Assembly: GCA_016934125.1 (NCBI GenBank)
Contig: JAFGTL010000137.1
Location: forward strand, 1 to 19,320
Reading direction: 5' to 3'
Length of the DNA stretch: 19,320 nucleotides
Source: Candidatus Hydrogenedentota bacterium
GTDB lineage: Bacteria > Hydrogenedentota > Hydrogenedentia > Hydrogenedentales > SLHB01
The position numbers were made by a program, and so were the translations under genes. Of this stretch, positions 1 through 7,534 are shown piece by piece. Positions within the stretch are counted from its first letter, which is position 1; each line of letters opens with the position of its first letter. The notes under the pieces are model-generated. The model did not search any database, was not told the origin of the DNA, and saw nothing but the letters and a program-made list of their open reading frames with translations.

Positions 1-1538
1 ACCTGGCCCAGTTGAGCCGCCCCACCGAGCGGATCATCGCCGAGAACCTCCACCGCGTAGGCGACGCGTTCCGCTCGAGCGACCTCGTGCGCCGCTACTT
101 CATCGCCATCTGCAACCAGCCCCTCCGGGCCGGCCACGCGCTCCGTCAAGCGGCCCACGTCGGCCTGCTCGGCCGCTACCTGCCCGAGTTCGCCGCCGTG
201 TCCGGCCTGATCCGCTATCAGGACTTCCACACGTATCCCGTCGACGAACACACCCTGCGCGCCATCGAATCCCTGGCCCGCGTGCCCGACATGGGCGGCT
301 CGGTAGGACGGGCGTTGGGCGAGGCCCTCGAGCACCTGTCCGAGCCCTATCTTCTCGTGATGGCCCTGCTCTGCCACGACCTCGGCAAGGCCGCCGGGGA
401 GGCACACGTCGACGAAAGCGTCCGCTTGACGGGCACGATCTGCCGCCGCATCGGCATGTCCAACGAGGACAGGGAACAGATCGAGTTCCTGGTGCGCCAC
501 CACATCCTCATGAACCGCATCAGCCAGTACCGCGACGTAGACGACGAGGACATCGTGCGCTCGTTCTGCCAAACCGTCGGAACCGACTGGCGGCTGCGCG
601 CGCTCTTCCTGCTATCGTACGCCGACCTCTACGCAGTCGGCCCGTCGGTGTGGAACGACTGGAAGGGGACGCTGTTGCTTCAGCTTTACCTGCGATCGAT
701 GAAGCGTTTGGCGGGACGGGCCGAAACGGTGGGCGAGGCGTACTGGCAATCGCCCAAGATGGACGAGGTGCGCGCCGAGGTGCCGGCGGCGCTCCAAGCC
801 GAGGTGGACGGGCATGTCCGGGGCCTGGAGCAGCGGTATTTCGTGGCGTTCACGCCCGCTCAGATGGCGCGCCACATCGAATGTGTCGCCAAGGCCAAGA
901 CCTCCGGCTTGGCGGTATCCGCCGAGATCAATCCCCAGACCATGATGAGCGAGGTGGTGATATCGACGCGCGACCGCCACGGCCTGTTCGCGGCCATCGC
1001 CGGCTGCTTCTCCGCCCAGCTCATCGACGTCAACAGCGCCGCCCTTTTCACCCGTCCGGACGGCTGGGTGGTCGACGTCTTCATGGTGGCGGACGCCTGG
1101 CAGCGCCAGCCGCTCACGCCGGCCCAACTGGCCGCACTCGAGGACACGCTCGCGGCCGCCCTCATCGAGGACCGGAGCGTCGAGGAACTCGTGGCCCAGT
1201 CACGCCGGCGCCTGTTCGCCCTGCTCCAGCCCCGCGTGCCTGTGCAGACGCGCGTCGACTTCGACAACGTCTCGTCCCGGAACCATACGGTGATTGATAT
1301 TGAGACAGGCGATCGCACCGGCCTGTTGTATGATATCACCCGCGCCATGACGGACGCGGGCCTGGACATTTCAACGGCGCGGATTGTCACCGATGTTCGG
1401 CGCGTCCGCGACTCGTTTTATGTGACAAAGGACAATGCGAAGATCGAAGGGCATGACATGCAAACGGCCATTCGGGAAGGATTGGTGAACGCGATCCATC
1501 TCCGGACGGCCGCAGAAAGCAAAGGAGGTACGATATGA
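1..1538 (+). CDS. glnD: GlnD, PII uridylyltransferase / uridylyl-removing enzyme (C-terminal part)
   Basis: The reading frame is open from the left edge (first full codon at 3), so the N-terminal nucleotidyltransferase domain lies outside and the true start is not visible. About 511 residues remain of a family usually near 850-900. GlnD senses glutamine and uridylylates or de-uridylylates the PII protein in the cytoplasm. The visible part starts in the linker helices, with the family-like GRYLPEF and YPVDEHTLR segments. It continues with an HD domain (metal-binding His-Asp pair at 375-380, His-His at 498-503, and a PSVWNDWK segment typical of GlnD). Two ACT domains end the protein, at about 940-1140 and 1280-1500; these are the glutamine-binding regulatory modules. 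The stop overlaps the next start (ATGA at 1535-1538), so the downstream protease is probably translationally coupled. Nothing looks damaged. Family assignment is firm. Confidence 0.93.
   Translation, partial: LAQLSRPTERIIAENLHRVGDAFRSSDLVRRYFIAICNQPLRAGHALRQAAHVGLLGRYLPEFAAVSGLIRYQDFHTYPVDEHTLRAIESLARVPDMGGSVGRALGEALEHLSEPYLLVMALLCHDLGKAAGEAHVDESVRLTGTICRRIGMSNEDREQIEFLVRHHILMNRISQYRDVDDEDIVRSFCQTVGTDWRLRALFLLSYADLYAVGPSVWNDWKGTLLLQLYLRSMKRLAGRAETVGEAYWQSPKMDEVRAEVPAALQAEVDGHVRGLEQRYFVAFTPAQMARHIECVAKAKTSGLAVSAEINPQTMMSEVVISTRDRHGLFAAIAGCFSAQLIDVNSAALFTRPDGWVVDVFMVADAWQRQPLTPAQLAALEDTLAAALIEDRSVEELVAQSRRRLFALLQPRVPVQTRVDFDNVSSRNHTVIDIETGDRTGLLYDITRAMTDAGLDISTARIVTDVRRVRDSFYVTKDNAKIEGHDMQTAIREGLVNAIHLRTAAESKGGTI
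1521..1529 (+). promoter_or_regulatory. Strong Shine-Dalgarno inside the end of glnD, serving the protease gene
   Basis: AAAGGAGGT lies 5 nt before the ATG at 1535. It sits wholly within the last codons of glnD. It fixes the protease start and supports cotranscription with glnD. Confidence 0.8.
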
Positions 1539-2965
1539 GAGCAAAAGGACTTCGGACACTGGCCGCCCTGCTCGCACTGAGCGTATACGTGGGGACGGCG
1601 TGGGCCGCGGACCCTTTGTTGGAGCAGATCGAGAGCGAGTTCATCCGAATCGGTGAACAGCTGCGCAAGATCGTCGTCAACATCGACGTGAAGGGCTCCA
1701 TCCCAGAGGGCATCGACGGCTCCCAGATGGAAGGCCTGGAGGAATTCTTCCGGTACTTCGGCATGCCCATCCCCGATCCCGGGCAAGGCCAGCGCGGCCC
1801 CCTGGCACGGCCGCAGGCCTCGGGTTCCGGCTTCATCTACGACAGCCGGGGCTACATCATCACGAACAACCACGTCGTCGAGGACGCCATAGAGGTGAAG
1901 GTGCACCTCTGGAACGGCGAAGTCTACGACGCAGAGGTGGTCGGGCGCGATCCGCAGACGGACATCGCGGTGATCAAGATTGACGCCGGTGTCGATCTGC
2001 CTGCCGCGGAATTGGGCGATTCCGACGCGCTCCGCGTCGGCCAGTTCGCCATCGCGGTGGGCAATCCCCGCCGGCTCCAGGGCTCGCTATCCTACGGCCA
2101 CGTGACGGCTTTGGGCCGTGAGGGGCTCCAGCTTCCGGGCCTCCGGTTCCAGAACTTGATCCAGACGGATGCCGCCATCAATCTCGGAAACAGCGGCGGT
2201 CCCCTGTGCGACATCGACGGGCGCGTGATCGGGATCAACACGGCCATCGTGTTCGGCGCCGACGCGCTCGGGTTCGCCGTTCCCATCAATACGGCCAAGA
2301 AGGTCATCCCGACGCTGATCTCGGAGGGCAAGGTGACGCGCGGCTACCTGGGTGTCGACATCCGCGATGCCGCCGAGGTCGCCGAGGCCGTCGGATTGCC
2401 GGACGACAACGGCGCATTCGTGGAACGTGTCCGGCCGAACACGCCGGCCGCGGCCGCGGGCATGCAGGTGTACGACGTCGTCCGGAAGGTAAACGGCGAG
2501 GCCGTAAAGGACAGCCAGGGGCTCGTGAACCGGATCTCGGATCTGCCCCCGGGCGCAACGGTCGTGCTGGAGGTGTGGCGCGACAACAAGGCGGTCGAGG
2601 TGGACGTGAAGCTCGAGGAATTCCCTGATTCGCTCGAAGTGGCCGCCCGCGGCAAAGACGTGCTCGGGCTTCGCGTACAACCGCTGACGCCGGAGTTGAT
2701 TGAGCGGCTTGGCGTTGAGGCGGGCACGCAAGGCGTGCTCGTCACGGGGATCGAGCCGGGTAGCGTCGCCGCAGAAGCGGGCATGCGGCAGGGCGACATT
2801 ATCATCGAGATCGCGAAGCAGCCCGTCACCGACGTGGATAAGTTCCACGAGTTGATGCAGGCCCACGCGGTTCCCGGCAAGCCCCTGTTGCTCCGCACGG
2901 TGCGCGGGAGTAATCCGCCGCGCGTCGTTGTCATCGACGTTCCGGAGGAAACCCAGACGCGGTAG
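1535..2965 (+). CDS. htrA: HtrA/DegP-type periplasmic serine protease with two PDZ domains
   Basis: The protein has 476 residues. It has a Sec signal peptide: basic MRAKGLR, a hydrophobic stretch, and likely cleavage after TAWA near residue 24. A trypsin-like S1C protease domain follows with the full triad His113 (TNNHVV), Asp143 (QTDIAV) and Ser220 (GNSGGP). PDZ1 is at about 270-362 and PDZ2 at about 376-472. Length and layout match DegP/DegQ/MucD proteases, which degrade or refold misfolded envelope proteins as oligomers. The start is set by the AAAGGAGGT ribosome site at 1521-1529. The gene overlaps glnD by 4 bp, and I know of no functional reason for that pairing. No stress-type (sigmaE-like) promoter can be claimed, because any promoter would lie inside glnD. 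Whether it is DegP, DegQ or MucD cannot be told from the sequence alone. Confidence 0.93.
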   Translation: MRAKGLRTLAALLALSVYVGTAWAADPLLEQIESEFIRIGEQLRKIVVNIDVKGSIPEGIDGSQMEGLEEFFRYFGMPIPDPGQGQRGPLARPQASGSGFIYDSRGYIITNNHVVEDAIEVKVHLWNGEVYDAEVVGRDPQTDIAVIKIDAGVDLPAAELGDSDALRVGQFAIAVGNPRRLQGSLSYGHVTALGREGLQLPGLRFQNLIQTDAAINLGNSGGPLCDIDGRVIGINTAIVFGADALGFAVPINTAKKVIPTLISEGKVTRGYLGVDIRDAAEVAEAVGLPDDNGAFVERVRPNTPAAAAGMQVYDVVRKVNGEAVKDSQGLVNRISDLPPGATVVLEVWRDNKAVEVDVKLEEFPDSLEVAARGKDVLGLRVQPLTPELIERLGVEAGTQGVLVTGIEPGSVAAEAGMRQGDIIIEIAKQPVTDVDKFHELMQAHAVPGKPLLLRTVRGSNPPRVVVIDVPEETQTR

Positions 2966-3010
2966 TCGTGCGTTCCGGCCATCGGCCGGGCACAGGATGA
3001 GGTTTGAGAC

Positions 3011-3051
3011 AGCGGCACAGGGCCTGTTTTCGGTGCGGGCCCTGTGCCGCT
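3011..3051 (+). terminator. Perfect 14-bp hairpin after the protease gene, possible terminator
   Basis: AGCGGCACAGGGCC (3011-3024) and GGCCCTGTGCCGCT (3038-3051) are exact inverted repeats around a 13-nt loop. The stem is strong and very GC-rich. No T-run follows on either strand, so it is not a textbook intrinsic terminator; it may be a rho-assisted stop, an mRNA 3' end stabiliser or a regulatory site. A smaller stem, CCGGCC-ATC-GGCCGG, lies just before it at 2975-2989. Confidence 0.5.
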
Positions 3052-3069
3052 CGCGTGTGGGCGCGCCCG

Positions 3070-3099
3070 TTGCATTCGGCGTGGCCCGTGACCTACCAT
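3070..3099 (+). promoter_or_regulatory. Possible sigma70-type promoter for the GH123/DUF4091 gene
   Basis: TTGCAT (3070-3075, 4 of 6 consensus positions) and TACCAT (3094-3099, 4 of 6) are separated by 18 nt. They lie between the 3011-3051 hairpin and the start at 3150, which is where a promoter would be expected. The match is modest and could be chance. Confidence 0.3.
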
Positions 3100-3149
3100 G
3101 CAGGGACCATCGACACCGAGCCGCGCCCACCGAGGGGGGAGATACGAAC

Positions 3150-5627
3150 ATGAATGCACGTCGTTCCATGGCAGTTGCGGCAGTCCTCGCAGTCTCGTTG
3201 GCATCGTGGGGCGCAACGCCGCTGTTCGATTTCGAGTCGGCCGATGATCTCGCCGCGTGGACGCTGCGGACTCCCGGCCAAGACACCTTCACCCGCGAAC
3301 GGATGTACGCCACGTCCGGCGAGTGGGCCGCCGTGTTCCGCACGCCCGAGTGGCGGCAGGGCATGCAGGGATGGCCGGCCTTCGAGGTGCGTCCGCCCGT
3401 AACGGACTGGACAGGCGCCCGTACGCTCCTAATCGACTTCGCCAACCCAACCGGCCGCATCGAGTCCGTGAGCCTGTTCTTCACGGACTCGAAAACGCCG
3501 TTCCGCAGCGGCGCCCGGGCCCGATTCACGCTCCGTGCGCGATCTTACACGCGCGCGCTCATCCCGCTGGACACGTTTCCGGCCTCCATCGACCGCAGCG
3601 ACATGGCGCTCATCCACTTCTACGTTGCCATGCCGCAAGCCGACTACGCGCTCTACCTCGACACGGTGGCCTTGCTGGGCCCGGACGAGGCGCCCCCGCC
3701 CTACCCCGAGGCCTACGTGCAGCAGATCGGCCGGTTGCTCTTGGACGAAGAGCCCTTCAGGCAGGCCGAAAAAGCGATCCGCCAGGCGAGGGGCCGCGTG
3801 AAGCGCATGGGGCGGGACGGGACGGCCGCCCGTGCGTCCTTCGAGGAGCAACTCGATGCCATGGCCGCCCGGTGCGACCGCCTGCATACCGATGCCCGCG
3901 CCTCGGGCACCTCGGTTGAGCGGATCGAGGCGATCCGGTTGGAATTGAGCCGGATCCGACAGGGCTCCGGGCGGCTCGCAGCCCTCGCGCCGTTCTACGG
4001 CCTGTGGCATCGCCGGACGGGCATTTCCGAGTATGCCGCCGGCTTCGCCACGTCGATGGAGAAGGTGCTGCCCCAGGATATCGCCCCCCCGATCCGTATC
4101 GCCGACCGCGTCCCCCTCGATCTCGCACAGAACGAGTCTGAGAGCACCCAGCTCGTGGTGCTTCCCCTCGGCACCGACTTGTCCGGCGTCCGGGTGGAGA
4201 TGGACGGCCTGGCTCCCGCCGAGGGAGGTGCCGGCGCCGCGCCGCGCGTCGACGTGCGTGTGGTGGGCTACGTGAAGACGGCAGTCCCGCCCTATGAGGT
4301 GCCGTACGTGGGCTGGTGGCCGGATCCGCTGCTCGACTTCCTGGAACGCGTCGACGTCGCAGACGGAAACGCCCAGGCGTTCTGGATTCGCGTGCGCACG
4401 GAGCGCGATACGCCGCCCGGCCTCTATCGCGCCACCGGCCGGGTGGTGGCGGACAACGCCCCGCCCTGGACGTTCGGCCTCGATGTCACCGTGCACGGCT
4501 TCGCCATGCCGGATCGATCGCCGCTGCCCACCGCCATCAGCCTGTACACCAACTTCATCGAGAAACACGCCGGCGAGAACTGGGACGCCGTCCGGGTGGA
4601 GCTGGCCGACTTCCTGGCCGACTACTACATCGACTACGACAGCCTGTACCGCGGCGGCCCGCCCGATTTCGAGATCCTGAAGCGCCTCGACGCCCAGGGG
4701 CGGCTCGTGGCCTTCAATCTGCGGTACTTCTCCCGAAACTCGTTCCCCGCGACCACCGATGATCCGTCTTTTCAGCCGAAACTGGACGCGCTCTGTGCCA
4801 ACGTCAAGGCCATATACAAGCAGGCCCAGGAGGCGGGGATCGCCGACAAGGCTTACTGCTACGGCTTCGACGAGTGCCGGCCGGAGACGTTTCCCGTGCT
4901 CCAGGCCATTGCCGCCGCCCTCAAGCAGGCCATTCCCGGCGTGCCCATCATGACCACCAGCTACGATCAGTCCTTCGGCCTCGACTCATGCGTCACCGCC
5001 ATGGACGCCTGGGTGCCGTTGACGCCGAGCTACGACGTGGAGCAGGCCGCCGCTGCGCGCAAGCAGGGCAAGCAGGTGTGGTGGTATATCTGCGTCGGCC
5101 CGCGCCACCCCTATGCGAACTGGTTCATCGAGTACCCCGCCATCGAGACACGGCTTCTCATGGGCGCCATGACGGCCAAGTACCGCCCGGACGGGTTCCT
5201 CTACTACACGATCTCGCGCTGGCCCGGTAACGAAGGCCCCATCACCGACGGCCCGTTCACTTCATGGAATCCCGCCAGCTTCAACGACAACAACGGCGAC
5301 GGCTCGCTCTTCTGTCCGGGCCCCGGCGGCCGGCCGCTGGCCACCGTCCGGCTTGAGAACTTCCGCGACGGCCTCGAAGACTACGCGTATGCCCGCCACC
5401 TCGAGGCCCTTGTGGCCGCAGGACGCGCCCGGTGGGACTCGCTGGATGGACGCCGGCGGAGGGCCGTGCGGCGCGGCGGGAAGGCCTTGGCGGTGCCGAA
5501 ACGCGTCGTCCGGAGCATGACGGAGTTCACCCAGCGCCCGGAGGCGCTGTACGAGTATCGAAGCGCCATGACGGCGGCCATCGAAGAGCTGAGCCACGCG
5601 TTGGCCGACGCGCCGGAACGCAAATGA
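3150..5627 (+). CDS. Secreted GH123 / DUF4091-type glycoside hydrolase-like protein
   Basis: The ATG at 3150 is chosen over an in-frame codon at 2928. It follows a purine-rich ribosome site (GAGGGGGGAGA, 3132-3142) and opens a Sec signal peptide (basic MNARRS, then a hydrophobic run to about residue 22). The protein has 825 residues. Residues 24-177 look like a carbohydrate-binding jelly-roll, starting LFDFESADDLAAW and ending YALYLDTVALLG. A helical linker follows to about 290, then a beta-sandwich of the GH123 N-terminal type at about 300-455 and a TIM-barrel at about 459-760. GFDE with Asp574-Glu575 matches the catalytic Asp-Glu pair of GH123 beta-N-acetylgalactosaminidases. The NGDGSLFCPG and FRDGLEDY motifs near 715-745 are typical of DUF4091. 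It probably acts on an amino-sugar glycan outside the cytoplasm, but the substrate is unproven. The stop overlaps the next gene by 4 bp. Confidence 0.83.
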   Translation: MNARRSMAVAAVLAVSLASWGATPLFDFESADDLAAWTLRTPGQDTFTRERMYATSGEWAAVFRTPEWRQGMQGWPAFEVRPPVTDWTGARTLLIDFANPTGRIESVSLFFTDSKTPFRSGARARFTLRARSYTRALIPLDTFPASIDRSDMALIHFYVAMPQADYALYLDTVALLGPDEAPPPYPEAYVQQIGRLLLDEEPFRQAEKAIRQARGRVKRMGRDGTAARASFEEQLDAMAARCDRLHTDARASGTSVERIEAIRLELSRIRQGSGRLAALAPFYGLWHRRTGISEYAAGFATSMEKVLPQDIAPPIRIADRVPLDLAQNESESTQLVVLPLGTDLSGVRVEMDGLAPAEGGAGAAPRVDVRVVGYVKTAVPPYEVPYVGWWPDPLLDFLERVDVADGNAQAFWIRVRTERDTPPGLYRATGRVVADNAPPWTFGLDVTVHGFAMPDRSPLPTAISLYTNFIEKHAGENWDAVRVELADFLADYYIDYDSLYRGGPPDFEILKRLDAQGRLVAFNLRYFSRNSFPATTDDPSFQPKLDALCANVKAIYKQAQEAGIADKAYCYGFDECRPETFPVLQAIAAALKQAIPGVPIMTTSYDQSFGLDSCVTAMDAWVPLTPSYDVEQAAAARKQGKQVWWYICVGPRHPYANWFIEYPAIETRLLMGAMTAKYRPDGFLYYTISRWPGNEGPITDGPFTSWNPASFNDNNGDGSLFCPGPGGRPLATVRLENFRDGLEDYAYARHLEALVAAGRARWDSLDGRRRRAVRRGGKALAVPKRVVRSMTEFTQRPEALYEYRSAMTAAIEELSHALADAPERK

Positions 5628-6124
5628 GCACGGACGAACTCGCCCAAGCGGCTGAACTGCCCGGCGGCACGCCGCGGCGGCGGTGGCGTGTCTTGACCGC
5701 CGGGCAGCGCGTCCTGGCCGTGGCCGCCGCGCTGGGCGTGGTGCTTGCCATCGTGATCGGCAGCCAGTTGTTGACGCCCGATCCGCGCGGATTGGGCACA
5801 CACGAACAGCTTGGGCTGCCGCCCTGCGGCACGGTCAGACTCTTCGGGATCCCCTGCCCGTTCTGCGGCATGACCACCGCGTTCGTGCTTGCGGCACAAG
5901 GCCATTTCGCGAAGGCGTTTGTCGCCCAGCCCGCCGGCCTTCTGCTGTTCGTGCTGGGTATCGTGGGCGCGGGGGCCTGTGGCCTGTTCGGCGCGCTCGG
6001 GCGTTGGCCCGATCCGATCCTGAAGCGCGAGCACGCGCGCTGGCTGGGCTGGCTGGCCCTCTTTGTCCTTGCCGCGGCGTGGTTGTACAAGGTGGTAGCG
6101 CACGTCGCGTCGGCATCGCCCTGA
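5624..6124 (+). CDS. DUF2752 small integral membrane protein
   Basis: This 166-residue protein starts at the ATG overlapping the upstream stop (ATGA, 5624-5627), so it is probably translationally coupled to the glycoside hydrolase gene. It has a basic N-terminus (TPRRRWR) and hydrophobic segments at about 30-50, 103-125 and 141-158, likely transmembrane. Between the first two is the DUF2752 signature: FGIPCPFCGMTTAF (residues 74-87), with a Cys-Pro-x-Cys-Gly core followed by GHFAKAF and a Pro at 103 that opens the second membrane segment. The function of DUF2752 is not known. The two cysteines could bind a metal or form a disulfide, but that is speculation. Family membership is clear from the motif and size. 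Confidence 0.85.
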   Translation: MSTDELAQAAELPGGTPRRRWRVLTAGQRVLAVAAALGVVLAIVIGSQLLTPDPRGLGTHEQLGLPPCGTVRLFGIPCPFCGMTTAFVLAAQGHFAKAFVAQPAGLLLFVLGIVGAGACGLFGALGRWPDPILKREHARWLGWLALFVLAAAWLYKVVAHVASASP

Positions 6125-6156
6125 CCCCCCAAACCCGGAATTTCCCCCATTCCTAC

Positions 6157-6182
6157 CCGGAAAGGGCCGCTTTCGTTTCCGG
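6157..6182. repeat. Inverted repeat upstream of the diguanylate cyclase promoter
   Basis: CCGGAAA (6157-6163) and TTTCCGG (6176-6182) are exact inverted repeats with a 12-nt loop. An alternative inner stem, GAAAG/CTTTC, lies at 6160-6174. It sits after the DUF2752 stop and 7 nt before the -35 box at 6189. It could be a weak terminator for the upstream pair or an operator for the downstream gene. Confidence 0.35.
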
Positions 6183-6188
6183 AAGAAC

Positions 6189-6217
6189 TTGAAAATCGGT
6201 ATCTGCCCGGCTACACT
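6189..6217 (+). promoter_or_regulatory. Likely sigma70 promoter of the REC-PAS-GGDEF gene
   Basis: TTGAAA (6189-6194, 5 of 6) and TACACT (6212-6217, 4 of 6) have the ideal 17-nt spacer. A start of transcription near 6224 would give a 5' leader of about 25 nt containing the GGAAGGAAGGG ribosome site. This is the best promoter match in the window. Confidence 0.55.
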
Positions 6218-6248
6218 CCCCGTCGATTGGGGGGGAAGGAAGGGATTC

Positions 6249-7532
6249 ATGATGACGATTGGCTGCAGCGATCGCCATGTGTTGGTCGCAGAAGATGACG
6301 GGAAGGCGGCGTTATCCCTGGCCAACACCATCCGTACTCGCCTGCGATGCGCGGTTTCCGTCGTGCCCACCGGCGACGGCGCCTTGGCCGAACTGGCCAA
6401 AGACTCCTACGACCTCCTGATTACCGACATGCTCATGCCCGGCACCCATGGCGTTGAACTCGTCCAGCGTGTGGCCGAACAGTTTCCCGACGTCGACATC
6501 CTCGTGACCACCGCCTATCCCGAGGATTTCCCCTACGTGGAGTTGGTTCGAGCCGGCGCCGCGGGCTTCTTGATGAAACCCTATCCCGCCGACGAACTCG
6601 AGGCCGCGGTTCTGCAGCTCTTCATGCGCCGCCACCGCGACGGGGCAGGCCGGGCCCGGGAGAACGCGGGCCTCAGCGCCCTCTCGGACGCGCAATACCG
6701 CAGCGTCTTCGAATTCAACGTGAACGGCATGCTCATCCTGGATCCCGAGGAGTATCGGATCAAGGACGCGAATCACACCTTCTGCCGCATTGCGGGGCTC
6801 GCGGCCGAGGCCTTGGCGGATCGGTGCCTGTTCGACTTGCTCGAAGAGGACAGCCGCCGCAGACTGCTCGACGCGTTCGTCCTCTTCGCGCGGACGGGCC
6901 AGGGCTCGCTGGGCGATGCCTGGCTGCTGCGTCCGGACGGCAAGCCCGTGTGTCTCGACATCAGCGTGTCGTTCATCCGTTCCGAGCCGGGCGATTTCGT
7001 TCAAGTGTCGTGCCGCGACTCCACCGAACAGCATCAACTGCAGCGGCAACTGGCCGAATTCGCCCAGACGGATCCGCTCACCCGATTGCTCAACAAGCGG
7101 ATGCTGTTCGTCTACCTCGAAGGCGCCATCGCTCAGGCCAGGCAGACGGGGCAGGCCGTCACGCTGCTGTTCGCCGACCTCGACAACTTCAAGTACTGCA
7201 ACGACACCCAGGGGCATCAGGCCGGAGACGGACTCCTGAAGCTCATCGCGGACCTCGTGCGCACGCACACGCGCGATACCCTGGATCTGGGCTTCCGCTA
7301 CGGGGGCGATGAGTTCGCCGTGCTTCTTCGCGGCGCCGATGCTTCGGTGGGCGCGGCCGTCGGCGAGCGGATTCGGAGCGATTACGCGTCCCAGGAGCGG
7401 TTCGGCACATCCATCAGCATCGGGGTGGCCCAACTCCGGGACGGGATGGACGCCGACACCTTCGTGAAGGAAGCGGACGCGGCCCTCTACCGGGCGAAGC
7501 TCGGCGGTAAGAACCAAGTCAGCGTGGCCTGA
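6249..7532 (+). CDS. Response regulator diguanylate cyclase (REC-PAS-GGDEF)
   Basis: The ATG at 6249 is preferred over an in-frame TTG at 6189. A GGAAGGAAGGG ribosome site lies just before it, and the longer reading would run through the promoter. The protein has 427 residues and no membrane segment. The N-terminal receiver domain (about 8-125) has the acidic cluster Glu15-Asp16-Asp17, phospho-acceptor Asp60 (LLITDMLMPG), Thr88 and Lys110. A PAS-like sensor domain spans about 146-262. The C-terminal GGDEF domain (about 270-427) has intact GGDEF at 352-356 and LFADLDNFK for metal and GTP binding. It should make cyclic di-GMP when phosphorylated. The inhibitory RxxD site is not in register: the residues before LGFRYGGDEF read RDTLD. 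No partner histidine kinase is in the window. It is followed after 2 bp by the AEC transporter, so they are probably cotranscribed. Confidence 0.92.
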   Translation: MMTIGCSDRHVLVAEDDGKAALSLANTIRTRLRCAVSVVPTGDGALAELAKDSYDLLITDMLMPGTHGVELVQRVAEQFPDVDILVTTAYPEDFPYVELVRAGAAGFLMKPYPADELEAAVLQLFMRRHRDGAGRARENAGLSALSDAQYRSVFEFNVNGMLILDPEEYRIKDANHTFCRIAGLAAEALADRCLFDLLEEDSRRRLLDAFVLFARTGQGSLGDAWLLRPDGKPVCLDISVSFIRSEPGDFVQVSCRDSTEQHQLQRQLAEFAQTDPLTRLLNKRMLFVYLEGAIAQARQTGQAVTLLFADLDNFKYCNDTQGHQAGDGLLKLIADLVRTHTRDTLDLGFRYGGDEFAVLLRGADASVGAAVGERIRSDYASQERFGTSISIGVAQLRDGMDADTFVKEADAALYRAKLGGKNQVSVA

Positions 7533-7534
7533 TC

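Noticed and set aside
2928..3149. N-terminal extension of the GH123-like protein to an upstream in-frame start
   Set aside because: It would overlap the protease gene, translate through the 14-bp hairpin and bury the signal peptide. The ATG at 3150 has a ribosome site and a proper signal sequence.
2087..3529. 480-residue - strand frame spanning the protease end and the GH123-like start
   Set aside because: It crosses two well-supported + strand genes and the hairpin between them, and has no recognisable domain or ribosome site.
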